Positions 32,947-46,300 are shown, counted from the first letter of the stretch. The stretch: DNA of 64,000 bases from Fistulifera solaris (GCA_030295235.1 AP026158.1:413490-477489); one strand, 5' to 3'. The notes: generated by a model not told the origin, from the letters alone. Numbers and translations: made by a program.

Positions 32947-34812
32947 TTAAAGCAAAAGACTAGACTCTTCCACTAGGTCCTCGGATGATGATTCGTTGAC
33001 TTCCTCGGACAAATCATGCGAGGCATTTGCTTCCTCCTAACCAGACGTGAAGCGAGTAAGTGAAAAGCGGCACTCATGGTATCGCCTTAAAGTCTCTTTG
33101 TCAAGTACGTACCGGAAGCTGCGATGCACAATAGACAGCAACGACATAAAAGAGGGAAGAAAATAGAAACATAGTCCCCGGCCCCCAAACTATACTCGTC
33201 CCGTCTTGACTCAATCCGTATATTTGACGCATTACCGTCGGCCCCAAACCAGATGCGATTGCCTGAACCGAATACAAAGCTCCTTGGATACGACCCTGCT
33301 CTGCATCTTTTACGTTATTCGCTTTGATCGCGCTGATAGTAGGAAAAGCCATCGATACACCCGATCCGATAGCAATGGCAACAAAAATGGTCGCTTTGTT
33401 CCTGGCCAGTCCGTACAATAAGTTATGAATAGTTCCCAGCGCAAAACTGATCATTATGGTGTTCCGTTCCCCAGCTTTTTCAATAACTGTCTTTAAGCCA
33501 ACACTTTGTACGAAAATTCCCAAGACACCCATGATCAAGAACAGATTGGCAATGTCTTTATCGTTGAATGATAGCTAGTCCACGGAAATGAAAGAGATCT
33601 CATTAGATGTACCGAGTCTCCCAACACTTTAGCAACAAACTATGTCTTCCGTTTCCACTTACGCGTTCTTGAATATAATACAGCAAAGAGTTTGATCACC
33701 AGCTGCCACCATGCCGCTGAAGAAAGCTAACGACGACAATAGTCGAAAGAGAGAATTCCGATTCAAAATACTAAGTTCCCATAGAGGTCGATACCACCAT
33801 GTCATGGGTCGCTCTGCTCGTTGCAACAGCGCTTGCGCTTTGGCGTCTTCGGATATCGTTTCGGGCAGGAAGAACACCACGACACTCAATCCCCCCAACA
33901 ATGTTACCAGCGACCATACCGAAACGTAAAAATGTCCAAACCATAAGGAAAATCGCGGCGCAAGCGCGAATCCGCAAGAGAACCCCGCCAACAAAACTCC
34001 AAAGCTCGGTGCGCGCCACTGCGGGGGCAAGACGTCCGCCAAGGATGAAAGGGCGACCGCGAACCAATTGACTTGGATCGCTCCGGCTGCATAGTAATAA
34101 AAAAGGCGACATGTTTTCGTGTAATTGAATCAATACCAAAATAGTGGGAGAAAGACACGACAGAAGGAGCCCCGCTACTAATATAGCTGTATTGATAGGC
34201 ACAAGTAGTGAGACGAAACGGAACAGAGCGCTTGATTGCACTAAAGTCTTTCGGACTCACGTTTCCTTCCGTATTCATCACTGAAAGATCCTATCAGCGA
34301 GGAAGTAAAGAAGGTCAAAGCATTCGAAATCAAACGTTCGTTTGCCACAGCTTGTTGGGCGTCGGCCGATGCAGCAAAGCATGCTGGTGGCTTATCATTC
34401 GCCCGAAAAGAACTGCAAGTCACATTCCGCGGAAGATCATGAAACAAATGAGCATAGCGATCCGTCATCACCGAGGGAACCTTCATAAAAGCAAAAGATA
34501 ATGTGAGAATGAACCAACAATGCCGTTTCAAGCGCAAGCTAAGAAATAATATACGTACAACACCAATCACTGAACCCAATCCGAGCGCAAGTAATGTAAT
34601 CAAAAGAACAATCTGCGGACCGGCTCGACTTTCCCGAAACACCTGAAAAAGGAAGGCTTGTCGTCGCCGCTGCACTCGCTGTCGTTTCGTTCGATGAGAG
34701 GCATATGAATGTGATCCGCACCGGCGCTTCCACTTCGTAATGTTTCGTCGTAATAAAGCTGAAGCTGCCTTTGATGTTGCTGGCGTTGTGGAGAATCATC
34801 TTCCGGGGGCAT
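32947..34812 (-). CDS. MFS transporter B, tandem paralogue with three homopolymer frameshifts
   Basis: Five exons: 34812-34559, 34480-34261, 34186-33663, 33574-33113 and 33036-32947. Motifs match transporter A throughout: SFSDEYGRKP, QWRAPSFGVLLAG, NNVKDAEQGRIQGALYSVQA and an acidic last exon (EEANASHDLSEEVNESS). Exon 2 has the same length, 220 bases, in both genes. B has one extra intron, between YYIQER and LSFNDKD, where A is continuous. Three one-base changes restore the frame: a missing T at 34646-34650, an extra T at 34099-34104 and a missing T at 33685-33687. The result is 516 residues. Because the coding sequence is otherwise fully conserved, I read these as consensus errors rather than decay. 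Substrate unknown. Confidence 0.83.
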
Positions 34813-35795
34813 TTTCAAATAAATGGAAATTGTGGCGACAAAATTGCTATGAAGCGCCAATTATGAATCAAATGATTAATGCGTGAGTCAAAAATTTGAG
34901 AACCCTCTTAATAGGTGCAAGGGTAATAGGATCATCAAAGAAGGTAAAAGAAAATGGAAAGCAGAGCACTCTCATTCTTTCTCGCTCAAAACCCAGCAAT
35001 GCGACAACACGTCTTCTCCCTTTTTTCGGAGTGATGTGGTGGGTCGCGGAACATAAACCAATCACTATCTTGTAAGCAGTACTCGACTCAAATCCAACGC
35101 AAAGCAAATTCAGTCCTGTGAATTTGCCTCTCGTTCTTTGAATAATCTGCCCTAAGGTTTCTTTCACATTTATCCATAAGATCACTCGAAATAATGGTTT
35201 TGATTCTATTGCTGTCAATGTGTTTTTGGCCGCTGCCAAGTGCCTCTGTAGGCATAACGTTAAAATACACTATGCCAATTAGTGCTGGCGACCTTTTCTC
35301 CGACTGAACTTCACTGCAGTCCCGCCTGCTTCCAAACCATTTTCATATAAAGATGAAAGCTAGGTGCTTTGCTTGATCTTTGCTCTTCTTGCTCTTTCCC
35401 AAGCTCAGACTATTCTCTGGACACCTGCGGCAATCACATGACTGAATAAAGAAGGTCAAATGGAAGAGAAATTCTTGACAAAGCGACGATCCATGGCACA
35501 ACACCAAATTAAGCTTGAGTACCGGACCGACACTTCGAAAGAAAAAACACAATCAAATAAATAAGGTTTACCGAATACAAGTAGAAGACTACTCCGTACT
35601 TAATAGACAATATAGCTTTGTAATGAATATATAGATATGAATACTGCATAAAATCGCCAGGCGTCCTCTTCGTTTCAACAAAATCAAAACGTTTGCCGTC
35701 GATCTGTTTGACATGAAATGAGGCGGCTCTACCTTAGCATTGCTGAGTATAATCATTTCATAGCAAATTATTGAATGTAAAAGAAGGTACAGAAT
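34813..35795. other. Intergenic between MFS B and TPX2-like gene
   Basis: About 980 bases between divergently transcribed genes, so it holds both 5' flanks. A TACTCCGTA motif lies at 35590-35598. Minus-strand frames here are short and lack recognisable features. Confidence 0.5.
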
Positions 35796-37451
35796 ATGTT
35801 ATCACCTTCTCCTGATTTCGCACCATCCCATGATGTTCGCAGTTCCGTATCCGGTCTAGCGCCAATCGGTAATATGTTCAGCCCGATTCCGTGCAGTGTC
35901 GCCCAAAGCAAAGAGCTACAAACTCCCCGACAATCTCCTTTCAGCAGAACAGATCAACGATATACGCTGCAGGGAAAAACATTTGACAATTTTCCGGAGT
36001 TGAGTTGCGAGTCGAAATTGGATCGTGTTATTGTCGAAACGGTCGATGACGATAGTGATGGGTCTGTTGACTGTTGTGTAGCAAATCTCGCTGAGCCCGT
36101 AAGCGAAGATAAAATATCAGAAGACTCTCAACATGACGCAACAGTAAATTCTCCGCGAGTACATCCTAATCTCGGTAACGACCAACGGAATCCTCTGGCT
36201 CCTACAACCACGGATGAAAACCATGATATACGTGAGAAGCCGTCCGCTGAGATCAATTTTGTTGCTTTCAACAGCTATGCTGCGAGAAGTACCATGGGAA
36301 TTCCAGTCAATCTGACGGACAAAGAAGAGGGTTTAGCAGGTGAAGTCGAGGAGGAAAGCTTATACGTTAAAGGCGGCATCGACGTGAGCACCGAATGCCA
36401 GGAAGAGGTGTCAACTTCGGTCGATCATAAAAAAATAAATGATTCCTTCGAGCGCGAAGGCTTGCATGGGGATATTACAAAGAATGACGACGTTGAATGT
36501 CAAAATGTTCGACTGAATCACCTCGATGGAGTTCAACTGAACGACTCCTTTGCTTCGACCGGATCGAATCGCGAAGAAGAGATCCAGCAAGCTCAGTACG
36601 TTTTGGGGGCTACCAGTATGGCTTTCATGGATCGACTCCGAGGAGCTTCGCTTCGTCGTAAATTGAATTTAGCTCGTAATCGCGATTCGCTTGTCAACAA
36701 GGAAAAGGCACAGAGAGAAGCCATCGCGGCCTCTGAGGCAGCCAAGACATCCCTGGAGAGTCGGCGAGAGATCAGTACAAACCACGAAGCCACCAAAGAG
36801 CCAACCGATAGCAACCAGTTCAAAGCCAGACCGTTGTCGAAAGCCATTCTGAAAAGCGGGGGGATAAGTGGAGTGCGCTTTGTCGAAAAGCGACCTGTGA
36901 CGACGCCTTGTTCGCCACTACTGGGCCCACGTCGGGAGAATAGGCAAAGTTTGGAACCAAAATCGTCTGAGAATAGTGATGGCAACCATGAAGCTGACTT
37001 TTGTGTGTTCAAAGCTCGTCCTTGGCCACGAAGAAAGATAGAACACGCTGGCACCTACGGAGTTCCCAAAGTCGAGAAGCGGCCTACAACGATTCCTGAA
37101 TCGCCTTTACTGGGACATCGAAGACGGAAAGCGGAATCAAAGCTTTTTTCAAAGAGTGTGAATAAGATTCTTCAACTCGATCTTAGGACACCGTCTTTGC
37201 CTCCGAAATTAGTGAATAGACCCTTTTCTACGGCCAACAAGGAGAATGCTGAGTCGTCTACGAGAGGTATTCCTGACACACATATTGAAGCCTATGTCCC
37301 TCACAGCACACTTCGCGCTTCCCAGCGGGCCGAGTACGATACACAACGATGCGAGCGAGAGCAAAGGAGACGCGCCCGCACACGTCAGGAGAGTTTAGCC
37401 CAAGTCAAAGCCTTGCGAGAAGAGATGAATGTATTGCTTAGCAAATTGTGA
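35796..37451 (+). CDS. TPX2-like protein with two FKARP repeats
   Basis: A clean 551-residue frame from the ATG at 35796. The N-terminal 260 residues are acidic and disordered. A charged helical stretch follows (SLRRKLNLARNRDSL, KEKAQREAIAASEAAK). Two related repeats come next: FKARPLSKAILKSGG ... GVRFVEKRPVTTPCSPLLG and FKARPWPRRKIEHAG ... GVPKVEKRPTTIPESPLLG. The FKARP ... KRP-T-x-P-x-SP wording is the signature of the TPX2 C-terminal family, which binds microtubules and importin. A terminal basic coiled coil (RCEREQRRRARTRQ ... LREEMNVLLSKL) closes the protein. No Aurora-activating N-terminal motif is evident. Role inferred: microtubule binding, perhaps in the spindle. Confidence 0.72.
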   Translation: MLSPSPDFAPSHDVRSSVSGLAPIGNMFSPIPCSVAQSKELQTPRQSPFSRTDQRYTLQGKTFDNFPELSCESKLDRVIVETVDDDSDGSVDCCVANLAEPVSEDKISEDSQHDATVNSPRVHPNLGNDQRNPLAPTTTDENHDIREKPSAEINFVAFNSYAARSTMGIPVNLTDKEEGLAGEVEEESLYVKGGIDVSTECQEEVSTSVDHKKINDSFEREGLHGDITKNDDVECQNVRLNHLDGVQLNDSFASTGSNREEEIQQAQYVLGATSMAFMDRLRGASLRRKLNLARNRDSLVNKEKAQREAIAASEAAKTSLESRREISTNHEATKEPTDSNQFKARPLSKAILKSGGISGVRFVEKRPVTTPCSPLLGPRRENRQSLEPKSSENSDGNHEADFCVFKARPWPRRKIEHAGTYGVPKVEKRPTTIPESPLLGHRRRKAESKLFSKSVNKILQLDLRTPSLPPKLVNRPFSTANKENAESSTRGIPDTHIEAYVPHSTLRASQRAEYDTQRCEREQRRRARTRQESLAQVKALREEMNVLLSKL

Positions 37452-38088
37452 GATCTTATAGTAAATTAGTGTTGCCGATAGCATCCCCTTTCAAGTTATT
37501 TTTCATTTGAAAAATTCGAAGGAGATGATAATGTTTACTCCGTGTCATTTATCGTAGACCTTGTAAAAGAAGATGGTTAGCTCTATCACATCAATTACAA
37601 TGGATTTAATAAATAGCCTCCTGATTAGGAATTCGGGTTCGTCACGGAATGTAGAGAACATAGGTCGAGGTACATAAATACGGAAACCTTATAGAAACGG
37701 TAGCGTTTCGATTCTGGAAGTCTCCGCTTCGCCGCATGTTCACAGTACCTGGTATCCATTTTCTTTGAAACTGAGTGGAAACAGAAGCTATTCTTGGACT
37801 GTAGCTTTTTCAGTGCTCGAGAGGCATTAGCTTGAACTTCAATGTGCCATCGTATGGAATTATGGAATCCAACCATGGCAATAGTGGAAAAACGACAACG
37901 ACAGCAGCTTTCTTCCACGAAGTTACCGAACTATAAATGGGTTATACCGTAAAAACGTACCAGTAAACCCACAGCTGTCGCCCGCGAAGAATGCGCACGT
38001 AACACACACGTAAGATAAGTCTCTCGGCGCTGTGCACGGAACACGGAACGCTCTTTCAAAACGTTTCCTCTCATCGCTGCAATACAAC
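37452..38088. other. Intergenic between TPX2-like and histidine kinase genes
   Basis: About 640 bases with the 3' flank of one gene and the 5' flank of the next. I see nothing else. Confidence 0.5.
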
Positions 38089-40243
38089 ATGCGTCGTTTC
38101 TGGCCCTTTCGTATCCTTCTCTCTGCTCTTGAAATAACAATGAATGAAACCAACAACATGAATAACTCTGAGGATGATGTAAAGATGACTAGCACTCGCA
38201 ATGACGAATTTCGTCAACGCAATTACACTCGACAAGATCTTTATCCGTTCAATTTGCTGCAACAAGCCATTTGGGTGTTTGATGTCGAACGAAAAAGCAT
38301 GTGGTGGGCGAATGCCGCATCCATACAAATGTGGAATGCGTCTTCATTAGAAAAACTGCTCGAACGAGATTGTGCGACAGATATGAGTGAAGCTACGGAA
38401 CGACAAATCAATAGTTATCTAGAAGGATTTCGTCGAGGTGAATCCTTTACAGAACTGGTACGTCTTCTTTCTTTTGTAGAGGAGTCAATTTTGTCGTGGC
38501 ACTCGACGTTTCTCACAAGCACGCGATGTTCTCTTTTAGTATACATTTTATCCTTTGGGAAAGCCGGTCACCGGAATTGTGCGAGTATCCGGAATAATAG
38601 CCGACGGACGTTTGATGATGATGAATGAATTCGAGCCGATTGAGAAAATAGAAAAAGAACAAAAGAATGCGAGAAGAACCGAAATATTAAAACATATACC
38701 CATTGCTATATGGCAATTTGAAAGTAATGGGAACATGATGGAACAGAACCCAGAGTCATTTAAGGCTTTTGGTGGATCGACAATTGTCGGACCGTCCTTT
38801 CTCGATCGATTCATCGATCGCGAAGTAGGGCAACATACGCTCACACACATTTTGAATCAGCAAAGCTATTGCGTCGAAGCGTGTCTGCAAACATTAAAAG
38901 GACCGAGATGGTTTTCGATTGAAGGTAGAATACATCGAGATCCGATTACAGCCAGTAATGTCATCCTGTGCTCGGCTCGAGATACCACAGAAGTAAGACA
39001 GGCGCGGATTGAAGCCGAGCAAGCGGATTTAGAAAAGTCGGAGTTTTTGGCCGTCATGGCACATGAACTACGGACTCCGTTGCATCAAGTGATCGGTTAT
39101 ACGGAACTTTTACAAGATACGCAACTGTCGCCACGACAGGATGAGTACGTGCGCACGCTGGATGCTTCGGCCAAGTCGCTGATGACAATTATTAATGATT
39201 TGCTAGATTACAGTAAGTTGGAAGCTGGGAAAATGAAATTTGAAACAATACCTTTCGATCCGCGGCACGTGGTTGGTGGTACTTTGGCGGCGATTGCCGA
39301 TTCGGCCGAACGCAAAGGATTGAAACTGGAAAGCTCCTTCTGTGACGACTTGCCTGTTTCAGTGGCAGGCGATCCCACGCGTGTTCGACAAATTTTGCTC
39401 AATCTTGCTCATAATGCTGTCAAGTTCACTGCTCGAGGGAGTATTCAAATAGCCGTACGAAAATCAGTAACGTCGGAAATTCGACATGACGGCAAATCAT
39501 GTCTCCGGTTTGAGGTAATAGACACTGGAATAGGACTGAGCGATGATTCAATGCGGAAACTTTTTACTAAATACCAGCAAGCCAACCCAGCGATTGCTCG
39601 CAACTTTGGAGGCACTGGGCTGGGACTGTCTATATGTAAGCTCTTGGTCAACGCAATAGGCGGGCACATTGGTGTCGAAAGTCAGACAGGTCAGGGCAGT
39701 ACATTTTGGTTTGAGCTTCCCTTTGCGATCAACGACGCCAACGGCAATTTTAAGCCGCCGGTGACAAATCAATCAAAACCAGTTGATAAAAAGCCGGCCA
39801 AATTAAAGACTCACACAGGTCCTTCTCTCAAAGTGCTTGTTGCCGAAGATAATCTAGTGAACCAGAAACTGGCCAAGTCTCTCTTGCTTCGTTTGGGGCA
39901 CGAAGTTTTTCTCGTCGAAAACGGCTATGATGCCACACTAGAAGTGGATAGAAGGAAGTATGATTTGGTTTTGATGGACGTGCAAATGCCAGTCATGGGA
40001 GGAATGGAGGCTACGGCTTTAATTCGACAAAAGTATCCACGCTCGGAGTTGCCGATTGTAGGGTTGACAGCCGATTTTCGGAAAGCGGAACTTCAAAAGT
40101 ACCTTGATGCAGGAATGAACTATTGCGTTGGCAAGCCCATTCGGCTGAATGAACTGATGAGTACCATTTATAAAACTGTTCATGCGAATTCGAGCAATGT
40201 GACAGACGAGAGCGTACGGTCTTTTATGCGACCTTGCGCGTGA
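38089..40243 (+). CDS. Hybrid sensor histidine kinase (PAS-HisKA-HATPase-REC)
   Basis: Two exons, 38089-38457 and 38540-40243, with an 82-base intron, giving 690 residues. The ATG at 38140 is an alternative start. PAS-like segments come first (LLQQAIWVFDVERKSMWWAN; HIPIAIWQFESNGNMMEQNP). The H-box MAHELRTPLHQVIGY holds the phospho-accepting His at about 298. ATP-binding boxes follow: N-box NLAHNAVKFT, G1 DTGIGL and G2 GGTGLGLSI. The receiver domain has the acidic pocket AEDN, the phospho-Asp at about 603 in LMDVQMP and the conserved Lys in VGKPI. No transmembrane segment is seen, so it is probably a cytosolic sensor. Its input is unknown. Such hybrids occur in diatoms, fungi and plants. The gene converges on BRWD with 60 bases between stops. 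Confidence 0.95.
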
Positions 40244-40303
40244 TGCCTGAGCGGTTCGTAAAATCTGTATTTTTAGTTTATTATACTAGATCTAGATAAA
40301 GAG

Positions 40304-43300
40304 TTACTTCCGTCGGCGCGGACGCAAAATATCAAGTTCTTGGCAAAGTGACATGAATATATCTTTTAGCATGTCTTTCATTTGCCTGCGTAATGAGAAA
40401 AAGTAAGAGTTTTGCTTTTATTATCAAAAACTTAGCCTTTCAAACGTACCTAGCTTTGTTCGCATATTCCGGCAATTGCTCCTGATTGAACAAAATGCAA
40501 TTGTTGAATACCAACATCAAGTCTCGCTGCAAATCCTGTATGGAACGGTAGCGAGGAAGGCGCTCTTCTTCAATCGTCCGAAAGTCCATTGGTTCCTTGA
40601 TCACGCTTTGGTAGCTGTCCGCAATGTCCGGATACTGTTCTACCACCGGTTCTTCAAACAGTTTCTCCTCGTCGAAGACTCGCTATAAGTTTGACAAAAA
40701 AATTAGCTAAACCCGATCACCGAACATGTAAACGAAATCTTTGCTTACCAAACGTTCCAGAATACCAAGGGACACCTGCGAGATACATTTCAAATCAATC
40801 TCAGGCCATGGATCTGCGACTGAATTTGTTTGCTTGGTGTTCACATTTTTACCCAGATTTTTTATGATTCTTCGCGCTTTCTTTGGTGGTGGTGGTGTTT
40901 CCTCGTCCGACGTGTCGTCCCCTCGTCTTGACTTCTTTGAAGGACGTTTTCTCTCTTCGCTGCCAGGGCTTTCCTCGACAGTGTACCGATCTTTAGATCG
41001 TGTGGATCTTCGTGTACTAGCTACTTCTTCAACCGCCTCACTTTTTCGTAGAGTTGCCTTCCTCACCACCTTGCGCGTTTTTAAACCAAATTCTGAACCG
41101 TCAGATCCCTCGCTTCCACTCTCATACGATTTAGCTGCTCGAGCTAGATTAGAGTTTTTACGACTTGGCCTCATGACCGAGTTCGACTCGTCCGACTCGT
41201 TGTCAGTGTCTTCTTCGACTTCGCTGTCTTGTGCATCGTCATCAACAAAATCTTCTTCATCGGAAGAATCTTTTGCTTTCCTTTTGCGTCCACTTGCTCG
41301 AGCGCTGCTATGTGCTTTGCTTTGTGAAGAATCCGAGTCGTCGCTAGCATGTCCTCCATGAGCTTTAAAAGCATTGCCTGGATCTGCCCCATCGTTTCCG
41401 CCATGATGTGAACCGATTGACGATCGTAGAGGGCGCCGGGTATTTCTAGTTTGCGACGTAAGTTCCTGCGCGTCTACATCGCCATTTCGGGACAAAGCTC
41501 GTCTCGCGAGGCGCGCCGAACGAGTGCTGCTTTGACCGTCTTCATGGGAAACGTCGCTAATCCTCACTCTTTGCTCCGACCGCGAGGAGTGCGGTCGTGC
41601 GACACGTGAACTGGAAAAGTTAGTCGATGCATCGTGGTCGCTGATATCTATATCTGAAGGCTGTTCAGCGTACGAGACATGACCATCTCTAGACCGTGTT
41701 GATCGATGGCTACTACCAACAGCTTCAGAAGCGTTTGATTGCCTCCTTTGTCTCTCAACGCGAGCACTACTACTACGCTGGGCGTCTCGGTTTCGGCGTA
41801 CATTGGATGGAATGGCATTTTCATCGTTATCACTGAGGTCTATATCGGAGGGCTGATCTGCGTATGATAGTTGTCTGCGGCCTGGCCTGCCAAAACGACC
41901 GTGCTGGCTATTGGGTTGCGCTCTCGCCCTCGACTGCCGCGTTGGAATTCCATTTCTGTCTGGTTGATGCTGGATCGCCTCTAAAACGCGCCGTGATTGC
42001 CTCATCGGTTGACTGGAAGCTCGCAACGTTCTATGAGTGCCCCCGCGATTTTGAGCGCGCCCCCCTCTTCTTGCCAATCCACTCGCCAAATCTTCTAGAG
42101 TTCTCTGTGTGTCTCCTGTTCTAATTCTAATCCTTCTTGACTGTCGACGATTAGTGCCACCATCTAATAGACTATCGGAAACTCCATTTTGATTACTGGC
42201 AGTCCGTGCGTGTCGAGGTGGAGGAAGGGCTTCCAAGGACGTTGAACGGGATCGCTGCCTGGAAGAAGCGCGTCGAACAGGAGCTGTTCGGAGAGAGGCT
42301 GCCTCCCCCTGAGGTAGCTAACCCTCTAGCGGTACGACGGGCGTCAGTGACTGCAAGCGTCGCTGTTTCAGCAATAGGTTCTCCAGCAGCAGGCGGAATG
42401 TTTGGGATCTCAGCCTGAAATGTGCGATAGGCTTCCAACTCACTGGATGGAAGAAGCATTTCTTCAAATTGCGATAACATTTTCCTTGCTGCGTCGGACA
42501 AATCATGAACCTCTCCGTTATATTTGATGCAGTTTTCTTTGATTAATTTGACATCTGCAACCACACTAAAGAGGGAACAGTAGTAGTTTGACTCGAGTCT
42601 CTCTAGCATGAAATTCAAGCACATGGGAACCTCAACTCGAGACTGATAGTCAGAAAACTGATGCTCGTTTACAGGGTCTGCAAAAGCTGGCCCCATTTCC
42701 ATATCTTTGACAGTGCCAATAGCATCGCGGACCTTCTTCTTTTCCATTTCCGTCAACGCTGGACGGTCCGGAGATAGCGTCGAGTCGTCGCAAAGACTAA
42801 GCTCCCAAGGGCTAACATTCTCTCTTTCACCGGTATTCCATAAAATCGACACAGATCGATAGCCGCTACCTTCTATTTGGAGTTCACCGTCATCATCGCT
42901 TTCTGTTACCGCGACGATGCGACCCGGAAAAGGTGTCCACTCTGAATCATCGCGCCTACTTTCGTCCTTGTAGTAGACTTCGATTTCAATGTTTTCCCTA
43001 CCCGACGCAATTGCTTCTTCCAAACGCGCCAATCGCGACTGAAAGAGCCCTGAGGGATAAATGTAATCAGCCTCCGAATTTTCGAACAAGTTCAGCTAAA
43101 TTGATAGGCGCCGGTTAGACAAAGAAAGCTCGACCAATTCCAATCTTATTAACATACCTCAAACAAATGCGATTGCTCAGGTTGCGCAAACTCTGGGCTC
43201 GGCCAACGAAAACGACGGTCTCGTGAAATCTGTGCCACCCCAGTAATCTCCAGAGACAAAATAGCGACAACGCTGTTGCAGCGAGATCTTTCGAAACAAG

Positions 43301-46300
43301 CATGTGTTATTGGAATGCTGAACAAGAAGACTCAGGTAATTAAAGGTACTTACATTGATCCTCTTCCAGAGTACGCCGTGAAAGGAAATCGGTACCTGAT
43401 GTTGCGGATTACACACTGCACAAAGGGCCATTCAGCACCGTCTGGCCAATTACGCCATGGGGCAGTCAAGGAAGGGAACTGTAAGATCGTGTCTTTGTGG
43501 ACCCTTGGTATGTAAACAATACTGTCGCCAACTTGCGGGGTATAGCTTTTTCGTCCACCATAGGATGAATTGCTTTCAAGTCGACGGACCCAAGATCGAC
43601 TAATCGATACGCTCCTTGCGTCGGGTACACGAAAGAAGTGCGAGTCATAATCACGAATGAAAGGGCCGGAAGGTTCGTTGTTAGTACTCATGTACTCTTC
43701 CAAACCAACCTCAGAATCCGAATCATCATCGTCAATAAATCGTCGGCGTCTTGGACGACCACCAGCAGCAGGGGAATCAGGCATTACCAACGAGTCCTCC
43801 ATGTCATCGTCGTTATCCGAATCCGAGGACTCATGCAGACGTCTGCCGGCAGTTTCATTGTACTCGAACTCTTCGTCATCGGTATCAGCCATCTCACTGT
43901 CATCGTCATGACGGTTTGATGACGCTTCTTCCCTCAAAATGTCTGTATAGTCTCTCCATCGGTAGTTGTCTGACATACGTCGTGGGCTTCTCGGTCTTGT
44001 TTCGGCATCTGATATTGCTGAATTAAATCCAAGTGTCAGTTTTCCACCATCCGTGTCTTCGCCAATCATTACCGTGGTTTCTGGATCCAACCGAGCAATA
44101 ACATTGCCATGAACAGGCATCTCTGTTTCGCTCATTTCTGCAGCAATTTGCCTCCAGTACTGTCGACCGCACCTTGCCTCAACTTCTGAACTAGGCAAAG
44201 GGCCAGTGTTACCTCGCAGGAGGTCGTTTACAAAAGCGGCCCATGGCGTGCCTGCATTGGAACATCGGACGCCACGAGGAGCCAAATGAGGGGGTTGCTC
44301 CGATCCGCGCTCGACGCAATAGCCATTTTGATCATACAGTAGATCATAGTAGTCGTTGGAAAAATACTGCTCCTTCATCCATGGCAAGTTTTTGCCATCG
44401 GTTTCATCTTTCTGCCCAACGGAATCGAAGATCGACACGCGACCACTATCGTCCGTCAGAACTAGTAGTGCCCCATCTGGCGAGAAGGAACCATCTAAAT
44501 ATCCACTGGGCTTCCCTTTGTCGCGGGCGTCGATGGGACCAAACTCTAACGTATTTTTGTGCTGGAAAACACACTCACCGATGGTCACATTCCAAACCTT
44601 TACTCGTCCATCGGCCCCAGCAGAGCAAAAGATATCTGACTCCGAAGGATGCGGTACGAGAACAGGGCACTGCATCGAGTGCCCCCCAGAAATAGCAACT
44701 AAGCAGTTACCACTTCTACTATCCCAAACACAAATGAACTGACTTCCCGGAACAATGGCGCTTCCGCTCAGCTTCTCTAGCTCAGATTGCGATGTAATGA
44801 TAGTCTCGTCTTGCGCCGTCCAGCAGGCCACATCACAAGAAATACGCGAAGCAGCAGGAGCGCGTCGACGTGCGGGTGCTGATTCAGAACGACGAGGGTT
44901 GGAAAGTTGTATTAGAATATGCGATGTCTTGCGGTTAGCCAAAAGACGAGGATAAGAAGGATCAACGCTCCAGGACCATACCCGTACGACGCCCTCCTTT
45001 TGACTTGCACTAAGCAGGCGATCTCCTTTATAAGAATACGATAAATCAGTAATAGCACTATGATGTGCTTTGAGTTCCAGCAGTAGTTCTCCTGGAACAG
45101 AGAGAAGGCAAATTAGCAATGTTTGGCTCTCTTTCGCCGACAAAACCGATGTTCACTTGCCTTGATCTCGAAGATTTGAAGAGGCTCGTATGACTGGTGA
45201 CTTATTTTCGATGAGTTCCAATGCAGGATCAGCTGTTTCTTTCCAAATGCGACATGTCCCATCATCAGAACCTGTAGCAAAATGTAAGCCGAAGGGGCAT
45301 TTCGCGACACAAAGAACTTTGATGAAGGACGATCGTGTCCTTCCTTCACTCTGGTTTCCATGCGGTAATTTACAAAGCAGATCCACGCCTTCATCGAGAT
45401 TATCGTTGAATACAAAGTCACCGGTCGATTCTTCATTTGCGTTGGCATGGTTGTTCTCCAGCACATTCAACCCGTTACCTTCAGGCAGGGGTGGCAATGG
45501 AATTTGAGCCAACGCTACCTGAGTGTTTTCCGACGACTCGAGTAGCTGGTCCGGCGCTGCCTGGATCGCCCCCTGGCCTTGCGTGTCTTGTAGTGGAGCT
45601 CGTAGCATTATCCCAGCCTTCGATTCATCCGTGTTCGTGGCAGTCTTCTCATTACTCTGATGATATTCAAGGCGCTTTCCCACCCATTTTCCGTATCTTT
45701 TCAGCGCAGCTTGACGAATATCCCAACACCGCGCCCATCCGTCACTTCCAGCCGTCACTAATCGATAAGGACTGGTCCAAATGACTGTATTCGTTCCTCC
45801 GGCATGACCTCGCAAAATAGCTACAGGACTTCCGTCGACCAATCCCCAAACGCGGCAATCACCGTCTTCCGACGCGGTCGCTAGAAACGCATTGTCCGGA
45901 GACACATCAATGTTGTTGATTACTCCCGCATGACCACGAAGTGTGCACACCAAGAATGCGCCGCGAATTTTAGAATACGAATTTTCGGGTACATTTGGGT
46001 GGAGAGTAGGATCCACGCAAAAGACGCGTACGAGATAATCATCTGCGCCGGTACAAAAATAGCGTCCCGTTTTGTCAAACTGCAAACAATATACAGGGTA
46101 GGACAAGTGCGTGTTAATGGTTGCCGCGTGATCGAGTCTATGTTGCAAAAGAATTTTCGAGAAGGAATCATCCCGCTTCGACCAAGCTCGACGCAGAATG
46201 CGCGAAAACAACGAACTCGGTTTAGACGGCGTTTGAAAGTTGCGATGCACATGCTGGAACTGCTGAAAAGCTTTTTCCGCCGTGCACTTCAATTCCTGCA

